Source of the DNA: Aliiroseovarius sediminilitoris
GTDB lineage: Bacteria > Pseudomonadota > Alphaproteobacteria > Rhodobacterales > Rhodobacteraceae
Assembly (NCBI RefSeq): GCF_900109955.1
Contig: NZ_FOJB01000001.1
Location: 930,001 to 994,000 of the forward strand
Length of the DNA stretch: 64,000 nucleotides
Reading direction: 5' to 3'
Position 1 is the stretch's first letter, and the number at the start of each line of letters is the position of its first letter. This document shows positions 45,831-53,441 of this stretch, one piece after another. The notes under the pieces are model-generated. The model ran no database searches, was not told the origin of the DNA, and saw only the letters and a list, made by a program, of their open reading frames with translations. Both the position numbers and the translations under genes were made by a program.

Positions 45831-47242
45831 AAATTCTAACCACCCTGTCTTTGCGCCTGCGGATATTTCTGTTTTTCGCACTTTTGGCTGTCTGTGGGGT
45901 GGGTCTGGTACTGGTGTCGCTGGCAATCGGTTATGCGCGTGCGCAAGCAACCGGGCTGGCATCGGGGTTCGTTTTTGCCGGGGTGTTGTCCGGATTTGGC
46001 CTGCTGGCACTGTCTGTGGGCGTTTGGTTTTTGTTCGATGAGAACGTTGCGCGCCCGATTGAGCGGTTGGCAACAGGCCTGCGATCGCGTGCTCATGCGG
46101 GGGCCGGGGGTGTGGACAAACATGCTGCGCGCTATCTGGGTGATCTGGCCCCGGCGGCGGAAGCGGTGTCCGAGCAGTTGATGAAATCCACCATGGATCA
46201 GGCCAGCATCGTCGCATCGGAAACCGCGCGGCTGTCCGCGGACAAGGCGCGGCTGACCGCGCTTCTGTCTGAAATCCCGGTGGCGATGATCCTGGTGAAC
46301 CCGGCGCACCAGATCGTGCTTTACGACAAGCAGGCGGCTGGCGTGCTGTCACAGGTCTGCCCGCCGCGCTTGAATGCCTCGATCTTCGATTACTTCAAGA
46401 AGGGACCTTTTCTTGCGGCACACAAGAAGATGATGGCGACGGGGCTTGAGCAGAGCTTCACAGATCTTGCCGCCGCCAATGGGTTGGAGTTTGACGCTCG
46501 GCTGAAGCCTCTTGGCCCCGGCGACGGGTATCTGGTCATCATTGACGACGCCCATACCAATATCGCCCCCGATCAAAGCCGCCCCGTGGTGTTCGACTTT
46601 GATCTGATGGAGGGACAGGCCACTGACAACCTGATGGATATGCAGCTAAACGACCTGAGTTACGTCGTGTTCGACACGGAAACCACCGGGCTGTTGCCGC
46701 ACAAGGATGAGGTGGTTCAGATCGGCGCTGTGCGGGTCGTGAAAGGCAAGATCGTGCCGGGTGAGATCGTCAATCAACTTGTCGATCCGGGCATGAAGAT
46801 CCCGCCTGCCTCGACCAAGGTGCATGGCGTGACAAACGCGATGGTGGCAGGGCAGCCGGGTATTGATGTGGCGGGCAAGCACCTGCATGACTTTGCACGC
46901 GGGGCGGTTCTTGTGGCGCATAACGCCCCGTTCGATATGGCCTTCCTGCGGCGACATGCGGAAACCTGCGGGGTGGAATGGACCCATCCGATCCTTGATA
47001 CGGTGCTGTTGTCGGCGGTGCTTTACGGCACGACCGAGGTGCACACACTGGACGCCCTGTGCGAACGGCTGGGCGTGACCATCCCGCCCGAGCTACGCCA
47101 CACGGCGCTGGGCGATGCCCATGCCACTGCCGAAGTTCTGTGCAAGATGCTGGCCATGCTGCATTCGCGTGGGATCGAAACCTTGGCAGGCGCCATTGCC
47201 GAAGCCAAGAAGCACAAGCGATTGTTGGACGATCTGAATTGA
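45827..47242 (+). CDS. Membrane-anchored PAS-DnaQ exonuclease fusion
   Basis: 471 residues joining a sensor-like front to a nuclease. Two membrane segments (about 10-35 and 45-70), a HAMP-like linker (ENVARPIERLATGLRSRAHAG), a coiled region, a PAS-like domain (about 145-245; LLSEIPVAMILVNPAHQIVL), then a DEDDh 3'-5' exonuclease domain (about 278-460). Exonuclease motifs are complete: VVFDTETTGL (Exo I), NAPFDMAFLRRH (Exo II) and HTALGDAHATAEVL (Exo III His and Asp). Relatives near DUF294 proteins are mostly plain soluble exonucleases; here the domain sits where a histidine kinase would be. Substrate, RNA or DNA, is unknown. Confidence 0.9.
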   Translation: MKILTTLSLRLRIFLFFALLAVCGVGLVLVSLAIGYARAQATGLASGFVFAGVLSGFGLLALSVGVWFLFDENVARPIERLATGLRSRAHAGAGGVDKHAARYLGDLAPAAEAVSEQLMKSTMDQASIVASETARLSADKARLTALLSEIPVAMILVNPAHQIVLYDKQAAGVLSQVCPPRLNASIFDYFKKGPFLAAHKKMMATGLEQSFTDLAAANGLEFDARLKPLGPGDGYLVIIDDAHTNIAPDQSRPVVFDFDLMEGQATDNLMDMQLNDLSYVVFDTETTGLLPHKDEVVQIGAVRVVKGKIVPGEIVNQLVDPGMKIPPASTKVHGVTNAMVAGQPGIDVAGKHLHDFARGAVLVAHNAPFDMAFLRRHAETCGVEWTHPILDTVLLSAVLYGTTEVHTLDALCERLGVTIPPELRHTALGDAHATAEVLCKMLAMLHSRGIETLAGAIAEAKKHKRLLDDLN

Positions 47243-47257
47243 CGCGGGCGTCGCTTG

Positions 47258-48028
47258 TCAGCGACTTTCATCCGCATTCATCTTGCGCTCCAACCACCGC
47301 ACACCCGCCGAGATAATCAGGACCAATACCAGATACTCAAGGATCAGCAGCGTATAGATTTCCAGCGGCCGGTATTCGGTGACGACCAATTCATTGGCCC
47401 GGCGGGTCAGTTCTGCCATTCCGATCACGGACGCGAAGGCGGACATTTTTACGATATAGATGAACTGGTTGGCCAACGGCGGCAGGATGCGCCGCACCGC
47501 TTGCGGCAGGATGACATAGCGCATTGCCTGCGCCCGACTCAGCCCGATGGTCTGCGCGGCCTCGGCCTGTCCGCGCGGGACAGCCTGAATGCCGGACCGG
47601 AAGATCTCGGCAGTAAACGCACTGTCCGAGAGGGCCAGCGTGATCACCGCGCCCCAGAACGGGTCGATGTTGAGGTTGACGCCCATGGAGCGCAACACGA
47701 CCGGCAAGCCGTAATATACCCAAAACAGCATCGGCAGCAGGGGGATTGCCCGAATAATCTCGACATAGATGCGGTTGGGCAGGCGCAACCAACGGCTTTG
47801 GGCGAAAGCGGGCAGGGCAACAAGCAGGCCGACGATGATCGACGCGACCGCCGCCAAAACCGAGATCTGGATGGTCGCCGAAAACCCTCGCAGCAGAAAC
47901 TTGATATTGGTCCAACCCGCCGTGGTAGACGGGTCAATCACATACCAGCCCCACGTCCCCGGCGGGGCCGAGCAGGCGACCAAGGTGAAGAGCGAAAGAA
48001 GCGCAAGCGACAGGCGGATTTTGGTCAT
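47258..48028 (-). CDS. Amino-acid-type ABC transporter permease
   Basis: HisM/GlnP-family permease, 256 residues from the ATG at 48028 (AGGGG six bases upstream; another ATG at 48034). Membrane region starts near residue 40 (GFSATIQISVLAAVASIIVG); EAA loop GQAEAAQTIGLSRAQAMRYV. The N-terminus reads LSLFTLVACSAPPGTWGW, which looks like a lipoprotein signal with Cys19, unusual for a permease. Encoded after the ATPase; the receptor gene is divergent. Only one permease gene is present, so a homodimer is expected. Confidence 0.9.
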   Translation of the reverse strand: MTKIRLSLALLSLFTLVACSAPPGTWGWYVIDPSTTAGWTNIKFLLRGFSATIQISVLAAVASIIVGLLVALPAFAQSRWLRLPNRIYVEIIRAIPLLPMLFWVYYGLPVVLRSMGVNLNIDPFWGAVITLALSDSAFTAEIFRSGIQAVPRGQAEAAQTIGLSRAQAMRYVILPQAVRRILPPLANQFIYIVKMSAFASVIGMAELTRRANELVVTEYRPLEIYTLLILEYLVLVLIISAGVRWLERKMNADESR

Positions 48029-48037
48029 CGTCATCCC

Positions 48038-48775
48038 CTAATGCTTCAAAATCTTGTCCAGAAACTGCGCGAACCGGGCAGATTTCGGCGAAGAAAAGGC
48101 GATTTCGGGCGAGTCAACCTCGACCACCTCTCCGGCATCCATGAAGGCGATGCGGTCGGCCACCCGGCGCGCGAACCCCATTTCGTGGGTCACGCAGATC
48201 ATCGTCATACCGTCGCGGGCCAGATCTTCCATTACTTCCAATACTTCGGCGATCATCTCGGGGTCGAGCGCAGATGTGGGTTCGTCAAACAACATCAGTT
48301 TCGGATCCATGCACAGAGAACGGGCAATCGCCACCCGTTGCTGCTGGCCGCCAGACAGTTGGCCGGGACGTTTCATTGCCTGTTCAGGGATGCGGACACG
48401 TTCCAGATAGGCCATGGCACGGTCGCGGGCTTCCAGCTTGGGCATCCCCAAAGCGCGCATCGGGCCAAGGATCAAATTGTCCAGAACGGTCAGGTGGGGA
48501 AACAGGTTAAACTGTTGAAACACCATGCCAATATCGCCGCGTCCTTGTGCATCTACGGGCTGTCCGTAAAGTGTGATGGTGCCTTCCTGATGTTTTTCCA
48601 ATCCGGCCAGAAGCCGCACGACGGTGGACTTCCCCGACCCAGACGGGCCGCAGATCACCAGCTTTTCACCATGGTCCACCTCCAGCGTGATGTCGCGCAA
48701 CACCTGAAAATCGTCGTACCACTTGCTGACATGCGCCATGGTGATCGCGTGCTTGCCTTGGTTAATGTTCGCCAC
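48038..48775 (-). CDS. Amino-acid-type ABC transporter ATPase
   Basis: GlnQ/HisP-type ATPase, about 245 residues. Walker A GPSGSGKST, Q-loop VFQQFNLFPHLTV, signature LSGGQQQRVAIARSL, Walker B LMLFDEPTSALDP, H-loop CVTHEMGFARRVADR. I place the start at the GTG 48775 (ANINQGKHAIT...); a TTG at 48802 and an ATG nearer the domain are alternatives and none has a clear ribosome site. Nine bases before the permease gene. Powers uptake of a polar amino acid or similar ligand bound by the divergently encoded receptor. Confidence 0.92.
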   Translation of the reverse strand: MANINQGKHAITMAHVSKWYDDFQVLRDITLEVDHGEKLVICGPSGSGKSTVVRLLAGLEKHQEGTITLYGQPVDAQGRGDIGMVFQQFNLFPHLTVLDNLILGPMRALGMPKLEARDRAMAYLERVRIPEQAMKRPGQLSGGQQQRVAIARSLCMDPKLMLFDEPTSALDPEMIAEVLEVMEDLARDGMTMICVTHEMGFARRVADRIAFMDAGEVVEVDSPEIAFSSPKSARFAQFLDKILKH

Positions 48776-48906
48776 TTGTTCTATTGCCCGCGATCTGTTC
48801 AACTGATCGTGAGCGGCTCATCCAAGTGCTGCCTCGATCCGTAGTCTGTTTGTTAAGGTATACGGACAAGCAACGAACTTGATAACCACCAAAAGGACAC
48901 CGCGCG

Positions 48907-49680
48907 ATGAAGTTACTGCGAACACTTGGGGCCGGGCTGCTGGCAATGACGATGCTGGCAGGCGGGGCGCAAGCCCAGTCCGCCCTGAATGACATTCTTT
49001 CCGGCGGCGTCCTGAAGGTGGGCACGACCGGAGACTGGAACCCGATGACGATGAAAGACCCAGCCACGGACAGCTACCGCGGCTATGACATCGACATCAT
49101 GACCGAACTGGCCAAGGACCTCGAGGTCAATCTGGAATTTGTTCCCACCGATTGGAAAACACTGGTGAACGGGATCGTGGCGGGCAAGTATCACATGACC
49201 GGCTCTGCCTCGATTTCGCCGTCGAGGATGAAGGTGGCGGGGTATTCCGAACCCTATATTTCGGTGCAAATTCTGCCGTTTACCACGTCTGACAAGGTGG
49301 GGAACTATGACGGCTGGGATGCAATCAACAAGCCTGACGTGAAGGTGGCAACAACGCTTGGCACTTCGTTCGAAGGGATGGTGCGCAGCTGGTTCCCGGA
49401 AGCCGACATCAAGGTGGTCGAAGCGCCCGCCCGTGGCTATCAAGAGGTTCTGGCCGGTCGCGCCGATGTCTTCATCACCTCGAACATCGAAGGTGCCACC
49501 CTGACCGAGAAGTTTCCGCAAGTGGCCGCCATCCCTGTCGACGCGCCGCGCGCGCCGACACCGATTGCGATGCTGTTGCCGCAAGGCGATCAGGTGTGGA
49601 TCAACTATGTGAACAGTTGGGTGAAGCTGAAGAAGGAACAGGGCTTCTTTATGGAAACCGCCGCGAAATGGGGTCTGTGA
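48907..49680 (+). CDS. Family-3 ABC transporter substrate-binding protein
   Basis: Secreted receptor, 257 residues, SBP_bac_3 fold; signal peptide MKLLRTLGAGLLAMTMLAGG, cleavage near AQA-QSA. Mature start LNDILSGGVLKVGTTGDWNP, then DSYRGYDIDIMTELAKDLEV and YHMTGSASISPSRMKVAGYS. These features resemble cyclohexadienyl-dehydratase-like and amino acid receptors. Divergent from the ATPase/permease genes across about 104-130 bases that must contain both promoters. A terminator follows immediately, so it is a one-gene unit. Confidence 0.9.
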   Translation: MKLLRTLGAGLLAMTMLAGGAQAQSALNDILSGGVLKVGTTGDWNPMTMKDPATDSYRGYDIDIMTELAKDLEVNLEFVPTDWKTLVNGIVAGKYHMTGSASISPSRMKVAGYSEPYISVQILPFTTSDKVGNYDGWDAINKPDVKVATTLGTSFEGMVRSWFPEADIKVVEAPARGYQEVLAGRADVFITSNIEGATLTEKFPQVAAIPVDAPRAPTPIAMLLPQGDQVWINYVNSWVKLKKEQGFFMETAAKWGL

Positions 49681-49700
49681 CACGGGCCGTATGATAGCTG

Positions 49701-49734
49701 AAAGGCCGGGTGATGTGTCCGGTCTTTTTCTTTT
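49701..49734 (+). terminator. Rho-independent terminator after receptor gene
   Basis: Arms AAAGGCCGG (49701-49709) and CCGGTCTTT (49719-49727), nine pairs with one G-U, nine-base loop, then a T-rich run (TTTTTCTTTT) to 49734. It lies 20 bases after the receptor stop and just before the end of the convergent methyltransferase gene, so it may act in both directions. Confidence 0.8.
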
Positions 49735-49737
49735 CTG

Positions 49738-50859
49738 TCATGACAGCTTGGCCGTTTGATAGAGTTTCACCTTGGTGCCGCCGTGATCAACTGGCGGGCC
49801 GGGGGGCAAGAAGGGCAGGCCAGTTGCCTTGGCCAAGCCGCCGTCGCTGGTGATGATCGCCACACGCCAGCCCGCAAACCGCTCCAGCAAGACCTTGCCC
49901 AAGGTGCCATAAAGCGCGAACAGAAGCTTCTTGTTGCCGATCCGCCCGCCGTAGGGCGGGTTCACGATGACAAGGCCGGGTGTAATGTTGGGGCGTTGCA
50001 GATCACTGATTGACCCTTCGGTGAATCGGGTCAGCGGTGTGATCCCGGCGGCATCCGCATTCTGCCGGCTGTTGGCAATCGCGCCAGCGTTCCTGTCTGA
50101 TCCAAAAAACCGGGGTGGTCCCTCGGGCGTTGTGCCTTCTGCCGCCGCTTTCATCTTCGCGAAGGTTTCGGCATCAAAACTGGCCAGATGCTCGAATGCA
50201 AAATGGCGCGCGCGACCGGGCAAAAGGCCCACTGACATCTCGGCCGCTTCGATCAGGAAAGTGCCCGATCCGCACATCGGGTCCAGCACGGGTTCGTGCC
50301 CGTCGTATCCTGCTGCTTTCAGGAACAAGGCCGCCAGCGTTTCACGCATCGGGGCCTTGCCGGTGGCGGTCTTGTAACCTCGCTTATGCAGGCTTTCGCC
50401 GGACGTATCCAGGCTGATCGTCACCAGATTGTCGTCGATCCGCACCTTCAGAACCAGGGCGGCGTTTTTCGAGATCGTGGCGCCCAGTTCCTCGGCAATC
50501 GCTTTCTCGACCCGTTGGGCGGCGGCCCTGTGGTGATAGATCTTCGACCGCTTGCACACCGCCTCGACACGCACCGGCATATCTGACCGCAGAACCTCCC
50601 CCCACGGAAATTTTCGTGCACGCTTGTCCAGTTGGGCCAGATGAAATGCCCGGAAACTGCCCAGCCGCACCAGAACGCGGGTTGCGCCGCGCAGTGTCAG
50701 GTTGGCACGCCAGATCTCGGACCAGTCGCCATGGATGGTGACGCCGCCGGGGCAGGTTGTTGGGGTGGCAAAGCCTGCCGCGCGCGCCTCGTCCGCAAGC
50801 ACGGGTTCGAGGCCCGGCGGCGCAACAAGGAAGATTTCAAAGGCGTTGGTGTCAGTCAT
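49738..50859 (-). CDS. THUMP-domain SAM-dependent RNA methyltransferase (RlmL-like)
   Basis: 373 residues: N-terminal ferredoxin-like and THUMP RNA-binding region (about 1-160), then a class I methyltransferase domain. Motifs: DPMCGSGTFLIEAAEM (SAM site), FGSDRNAGAI, and catalytic NPPYGGRIGN. This set defines the RlmL/Trm14-type guanine-N2 methyltransferase group; the likely target is 23S rRNA G2445 by homology, not proven. Single gene, convergent with the ABC receptor gene. Confidence 0.9.
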   Translation of the reverse strand: MTDTNAFEIFLVAPPGLEPVLADEARAAGFATPTTCPGGVTIHGDWSEIWRANLTLRGATRVLVRLGSFRAFHLAQLDKRARKFPWGEVLRSDMPVRVEAVCKRSKIYHHRAAAQRVEKAIAEELGATISKNAALVLKVRIDDNLVTISLDTSGESLHKRGYKTATGKAPMRETLAALFLKAAGYDGHEPVLDPMCGSGTFLIEAAEMSVGLLPGRARHFAFEHLASFDAETFAKMKAAAEGTTPEGPPRFFGSDRNAGAIANSRQNADAAGITPLTRFTEGSISDLQRPNITPGLVIVNPPYGGRIGNKKLLFALYGTLGKVLLERFAGWRVAIITSDGGLAKATGLPFLPPGPPVDHGGTKVKLYQTAKLS

Positions 50860-50902
50860 GGCCTCCCATAGCCCAAAGGCGCATATGGGGCGAGATGTAT
50901 TA

Positions 50903-51523
50903 TTAGACCTTCAATTCTTTGGACGGAATGATGGGGAAGAAGACACCGCCGGACCACAGACCGAACCATTGGTCCCCCTCGTGCTCCTTATGCGTGCCCA
51001 GATCCACCAGACGATAGAAACTCTTGCGATCAATCAGCGCCTCAAGATTGGTGCGCACCAGCACATAGGGCGACGGCTCGCCGGTTTCGGGGTCGCGTTC
51101 GACACGGATGGGCGCATCTGGCCCGGCCACGGTTTCGTCGCCCACATTGGTGGTGAAGGTCAGAACCTGATCGCGCCCTGTGCCTGACGCTTCGAAGTCG
51201 ATGGCGACAAATGGTGCGTCATCCACCGTGATCCCTACTTTTTCGACCGGGGTGACAAGGAAATACTCGTCGCCATCCTTGCGAATGATGGATGAAAACA
51301 ACTTCACCAACTCGTGCCGTCCGATGGGCGTGCCAAGGTAAAACCACGTCCCGTCGCGTGCGATCCGCATGTCAAGATCACCGCAAAAATCAGGATTCCA
51401 AAGATGCACCGGCGGTGGCCCCTTTTTGCCGGCTTTTCGGGCGGCAGTGGCCAGCGTTTCGGTCATGTTTCCGCCGACAGCCGCTTTTTCCGGCGATTTC
51501 CCGTCATTTGGCGCTTTTGTCAT
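50903..51523 (-). CDS. DUF1285 family protein
   Basis: 206 residues, cytoplasmic, conserved alphaproteobacterial family of unknown function. Typical stretches: PPVHLWNPDFCGDLDMRIAR, GTWFYLGTPIGRHELVKLFS, and DGDEYFLVTPVEKVGI. The first 35 residues are variable and low in complexity. Divergent from the MoxR cluster with 59 bases between. Structures of the family show a beta-rich two-domain fold, but no activity can be assigned. Confidence 0.9.
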   Translation of the reverse strand: MTKAPNDGKSPEKAAVGGNMTETLATAARKAGKKGPPPVHLWNPDFCGDLDMRIARDGTWFYLGTPIGRHELVKLFSSIIRKDGDEYFLVTPVEKVGITVDDAPFVAIDFEASGTGRDQVLTFTTNVGDETVAGPDAPIRVERDPETGEPSPYVLVRTNLEALIDRKSFYRLVDLGTHKEHEGDQWFGLWSGGVFFPIIPSKELKV

Positions 51524-51582
51524 TTGTTCCCCCGACGCGTTTGGCCTTTAATGAAATGTAATAGTCGAGCGGAGGAATTTCC

Positions 51583-52587
51583 ATGACCAACGATGCCATT
51601 CTGGACGAGATCGAAGCCCTTGGTGACACGCTGGCGCGGGCGAAATCGGTGATTGCGCGCCGGATTATTGGTCAGGATCAGGTTGTTGAGCTGACACTCT
51701 CGGCGCTTTTGGCTGGCGGCCATGCGCTTTTGATCGGGTTGCCGGGGTTGGGCAAGACACGTCTGGTGGAAACAATGTCCACCGTGATGGGCCTGCGCGA
51801 AGGGCGCATTCAGTTTACGCCAGACCTGATGCCTTCGGACATCCTCGGAGCCGAGGTTCTGGAAGAAAGCGCCGAGGGCGCACGGTCGTTCCGGTTCCTG
51901 AAAGGGCCGATCTTCTGCCAGCTTCTGCTGGCGGACGAGATCAACCGCGCCAGCCCGCGCACCCAATCGGCATTGTTGCAGGCGATGCAGGAACATCAGG
52001 TTTCGATTGCAGGCCAGACCCACCAACTGACCGCGCCCTTCCATGTGCTCGCCACGCAAAACCCGTTGGAGCAGGAAGGCACGTATCCTTTGCCCGAGGC
52101 GCAGTTGGACCGTTTCCTTTTGCAGATTGATGTCGAATACCCTGACCGCGATGCTGAACGCGATATTCTGCTGGCGACCACCGGCACCGAGGATGCGCAG
52201 GCCGAAGCGATTTTCTCGGCGGTGGAGCTGATTGCCGCTCAGAAACTGTTGCGCCGGATGCCGGTTGGCGAAAACGTGGTCGATGCAATCCTTGACCTTG
52301 TGCGCGCCTGTCGTCCTGATGATGAAGCTGCTTCACAGATCGTGCGCGACACGGTCAGTTGGGGGCCGGGGCCGCGCGCGGCGCAGGCCTTGATGCTGCT
52401 GACGCGGGCGCGTGCTTTGATCGACGGGCGATTGGCACCGGGGATCGATGACGTGCAGGCGCTCGCGCGTCCGGTTCTGAGCCACCGTATGGCGCTGAGC
52501 TATGGCGCACGGGCAGCCGGTCACGATCTGGCTGGCGTGATTGACACTGTGGTCGACCAGACCACGCGTGCCGTGGCGGCGGCGTGA
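51583..52587 (+). CDS. MoxR-family AAA+ ATPase
   Basis: AAA+ ATPase, 334 residues: Walker A GLPGLGKTR, Walker B LLLADEINRASPRTQSALLQ, sensor 1 VLATQNPLEQEGTYPLPEAQ, arginine-rich lid region to the C-terminus. MoxR proteins act as chaperones that load cofactors or remodel partners with VWA domains. GGAGG upstream of the ATG. First gene of a four-gene set whose ends all overlap (GTGA, ATGA, ATGA), so the four products are made together. Confidence 0.95.
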   Translation: MTNDAILDEIEALGDTLARAKSVIARRIIGQDQVVELTLSALLAGGHALLIGLPGLGKTRLVETMSTVMGLREGRIQFTPDLMPSDILGAEVLEESAEGARSFRFLKGPIFCQLLLADEINRASPRTQSALLQAMQEHQVSIAGQTHQLTAPFHVLATQNPLEQEGTYPLPEAQLDRFLLQIDVEYPDRDAERDILLATTGTEDAQAEAIFSAVELIAAQKLLRRMPVGENVVDAILDLVRACRPDDEAASQIVRDTVSWGPGPRAAQALMLLTRARALIDGRLAPGIDDVQALARPVLSHRMALSYGARAAGHDLAGVIDTVVDQTTRAVAAA

Positions 52588-53441
52588 CCTCCAACCCCAC
52601 ATTGCGCAGCCGGGCCGAGGCCCTTGCTGAACGGCTGCCCCCGCTTCTGGCCCATGCACGCCATTTGGCGGCAAGTGTGGAGTTGGGCGAGCATGGTCGG
52701 CGCAAACCGGGGCAGGGGGATGCGTTCTGGCAATTTCGCCCCGCCCAGCCCGGTGATCCGGCACACCGGATCGACTGGCGCCGCTCGGCCCGGTCTGACC
52801 ACCACTATGTGCAGGAAAAGGAATGGCAGGCGGCGCAAAGCGTGTTGTTCTGGGTGAATCCGTCGCGTTCGATGGATTTCGCCTCCACGTCCGATCTGGC
52901 AAAGAAAGGTGAAGTGGCACGGCTGATCGCCATGGCGCTGGCGGTGCTTCTGGTGCGCGGCGGCGAACGGGTAGGGCTGGCCACAAGTGCCGCCCCGACT
53001 GGCCGCGGAGAGCTTGCCTTGTCGCGTATGGCGACCGCCCTTCTGACCCCGCAAGAGGCAGAGTTCACAGACCTTCCGGCGCGGTCCCGCGCGGTGTTCC
53101 TGTCCGACTTCCTTGGTGATACGGCCTCTGTGACCCGGGCCGTCACCCGCGCCGCTGATCGCGGCGTGACCGGGGTGCTGTTTCAGATCCTCGACCCTGT
53201 GGAAGAAGGGTTCCCCTTTCACGGGCGTATGATTTTCGAAGACATGTCTGGCCGACTGGAACATGATACGACCGAAGCTCATGATCTGCGCGATCGCTAT
53301 CTGCACCGACTTGCGGCCCGGAAATCAGAGCTTGCCGATCTGGCACGCCGGACCGGCTGGCAGTTTCACACCCATCACAGCGGAGAGGCGGACAGCGCTG
53401 CCTTGTTGTGGCTCTTTCACGCGATTGAGGGGCACAGATGA
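52584..53441 (+). CDS. DUF58 (VWA-like) protein
   Basis: 285 residues; the start is a GTG overlapping the MoxR stop. DUF58 core GDAFWQFRPAQPGDPAHRID WRRSAR (broken here) with the conserved Asp-Trp-Arg is followed by a von Willebrand-like fold: VLFWVNPSRSMDF where the MIDAS D-x-S-x-S is partly kept as NPSRS. No membrane segment, unlike many DUF58 proteins. Known as the regular partner of MoxR ATPases, in a membrane-stress or maturation role that is not well defined. Confidence 0.92.
   Translation: MTSNPTLRSRAEALAERLPPLLAHARHLAASVELGEHGRRKPGQGDAFWQFRPAQPGDPAHRIDWRRSARSDHHYVQEKEWQAAQSVLFWVNPSRSMDFASTSDLAKKGEVARLIAMALAVLLVRGGERVGLATSAAPTGRGELALSRMATALLTPQEAEFTDLPARSRAVFLSDFLGDTASVTRAVTRAADRGVTGVLFQILDPVEEGFPFHGRMIFEDMSGRLEHDTTEAHDLRDRYLHRLAARKSELADLARRTGWQFHTHHSGEADSAALLWLFHAIEGHR

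Noticed and set aside
47255-48844. 529-codon plus-strand open frame opposite ABC permease and ATPase genes
   Set aside because: Spans two real genes on the other strand; composition is that of an antisense frame.
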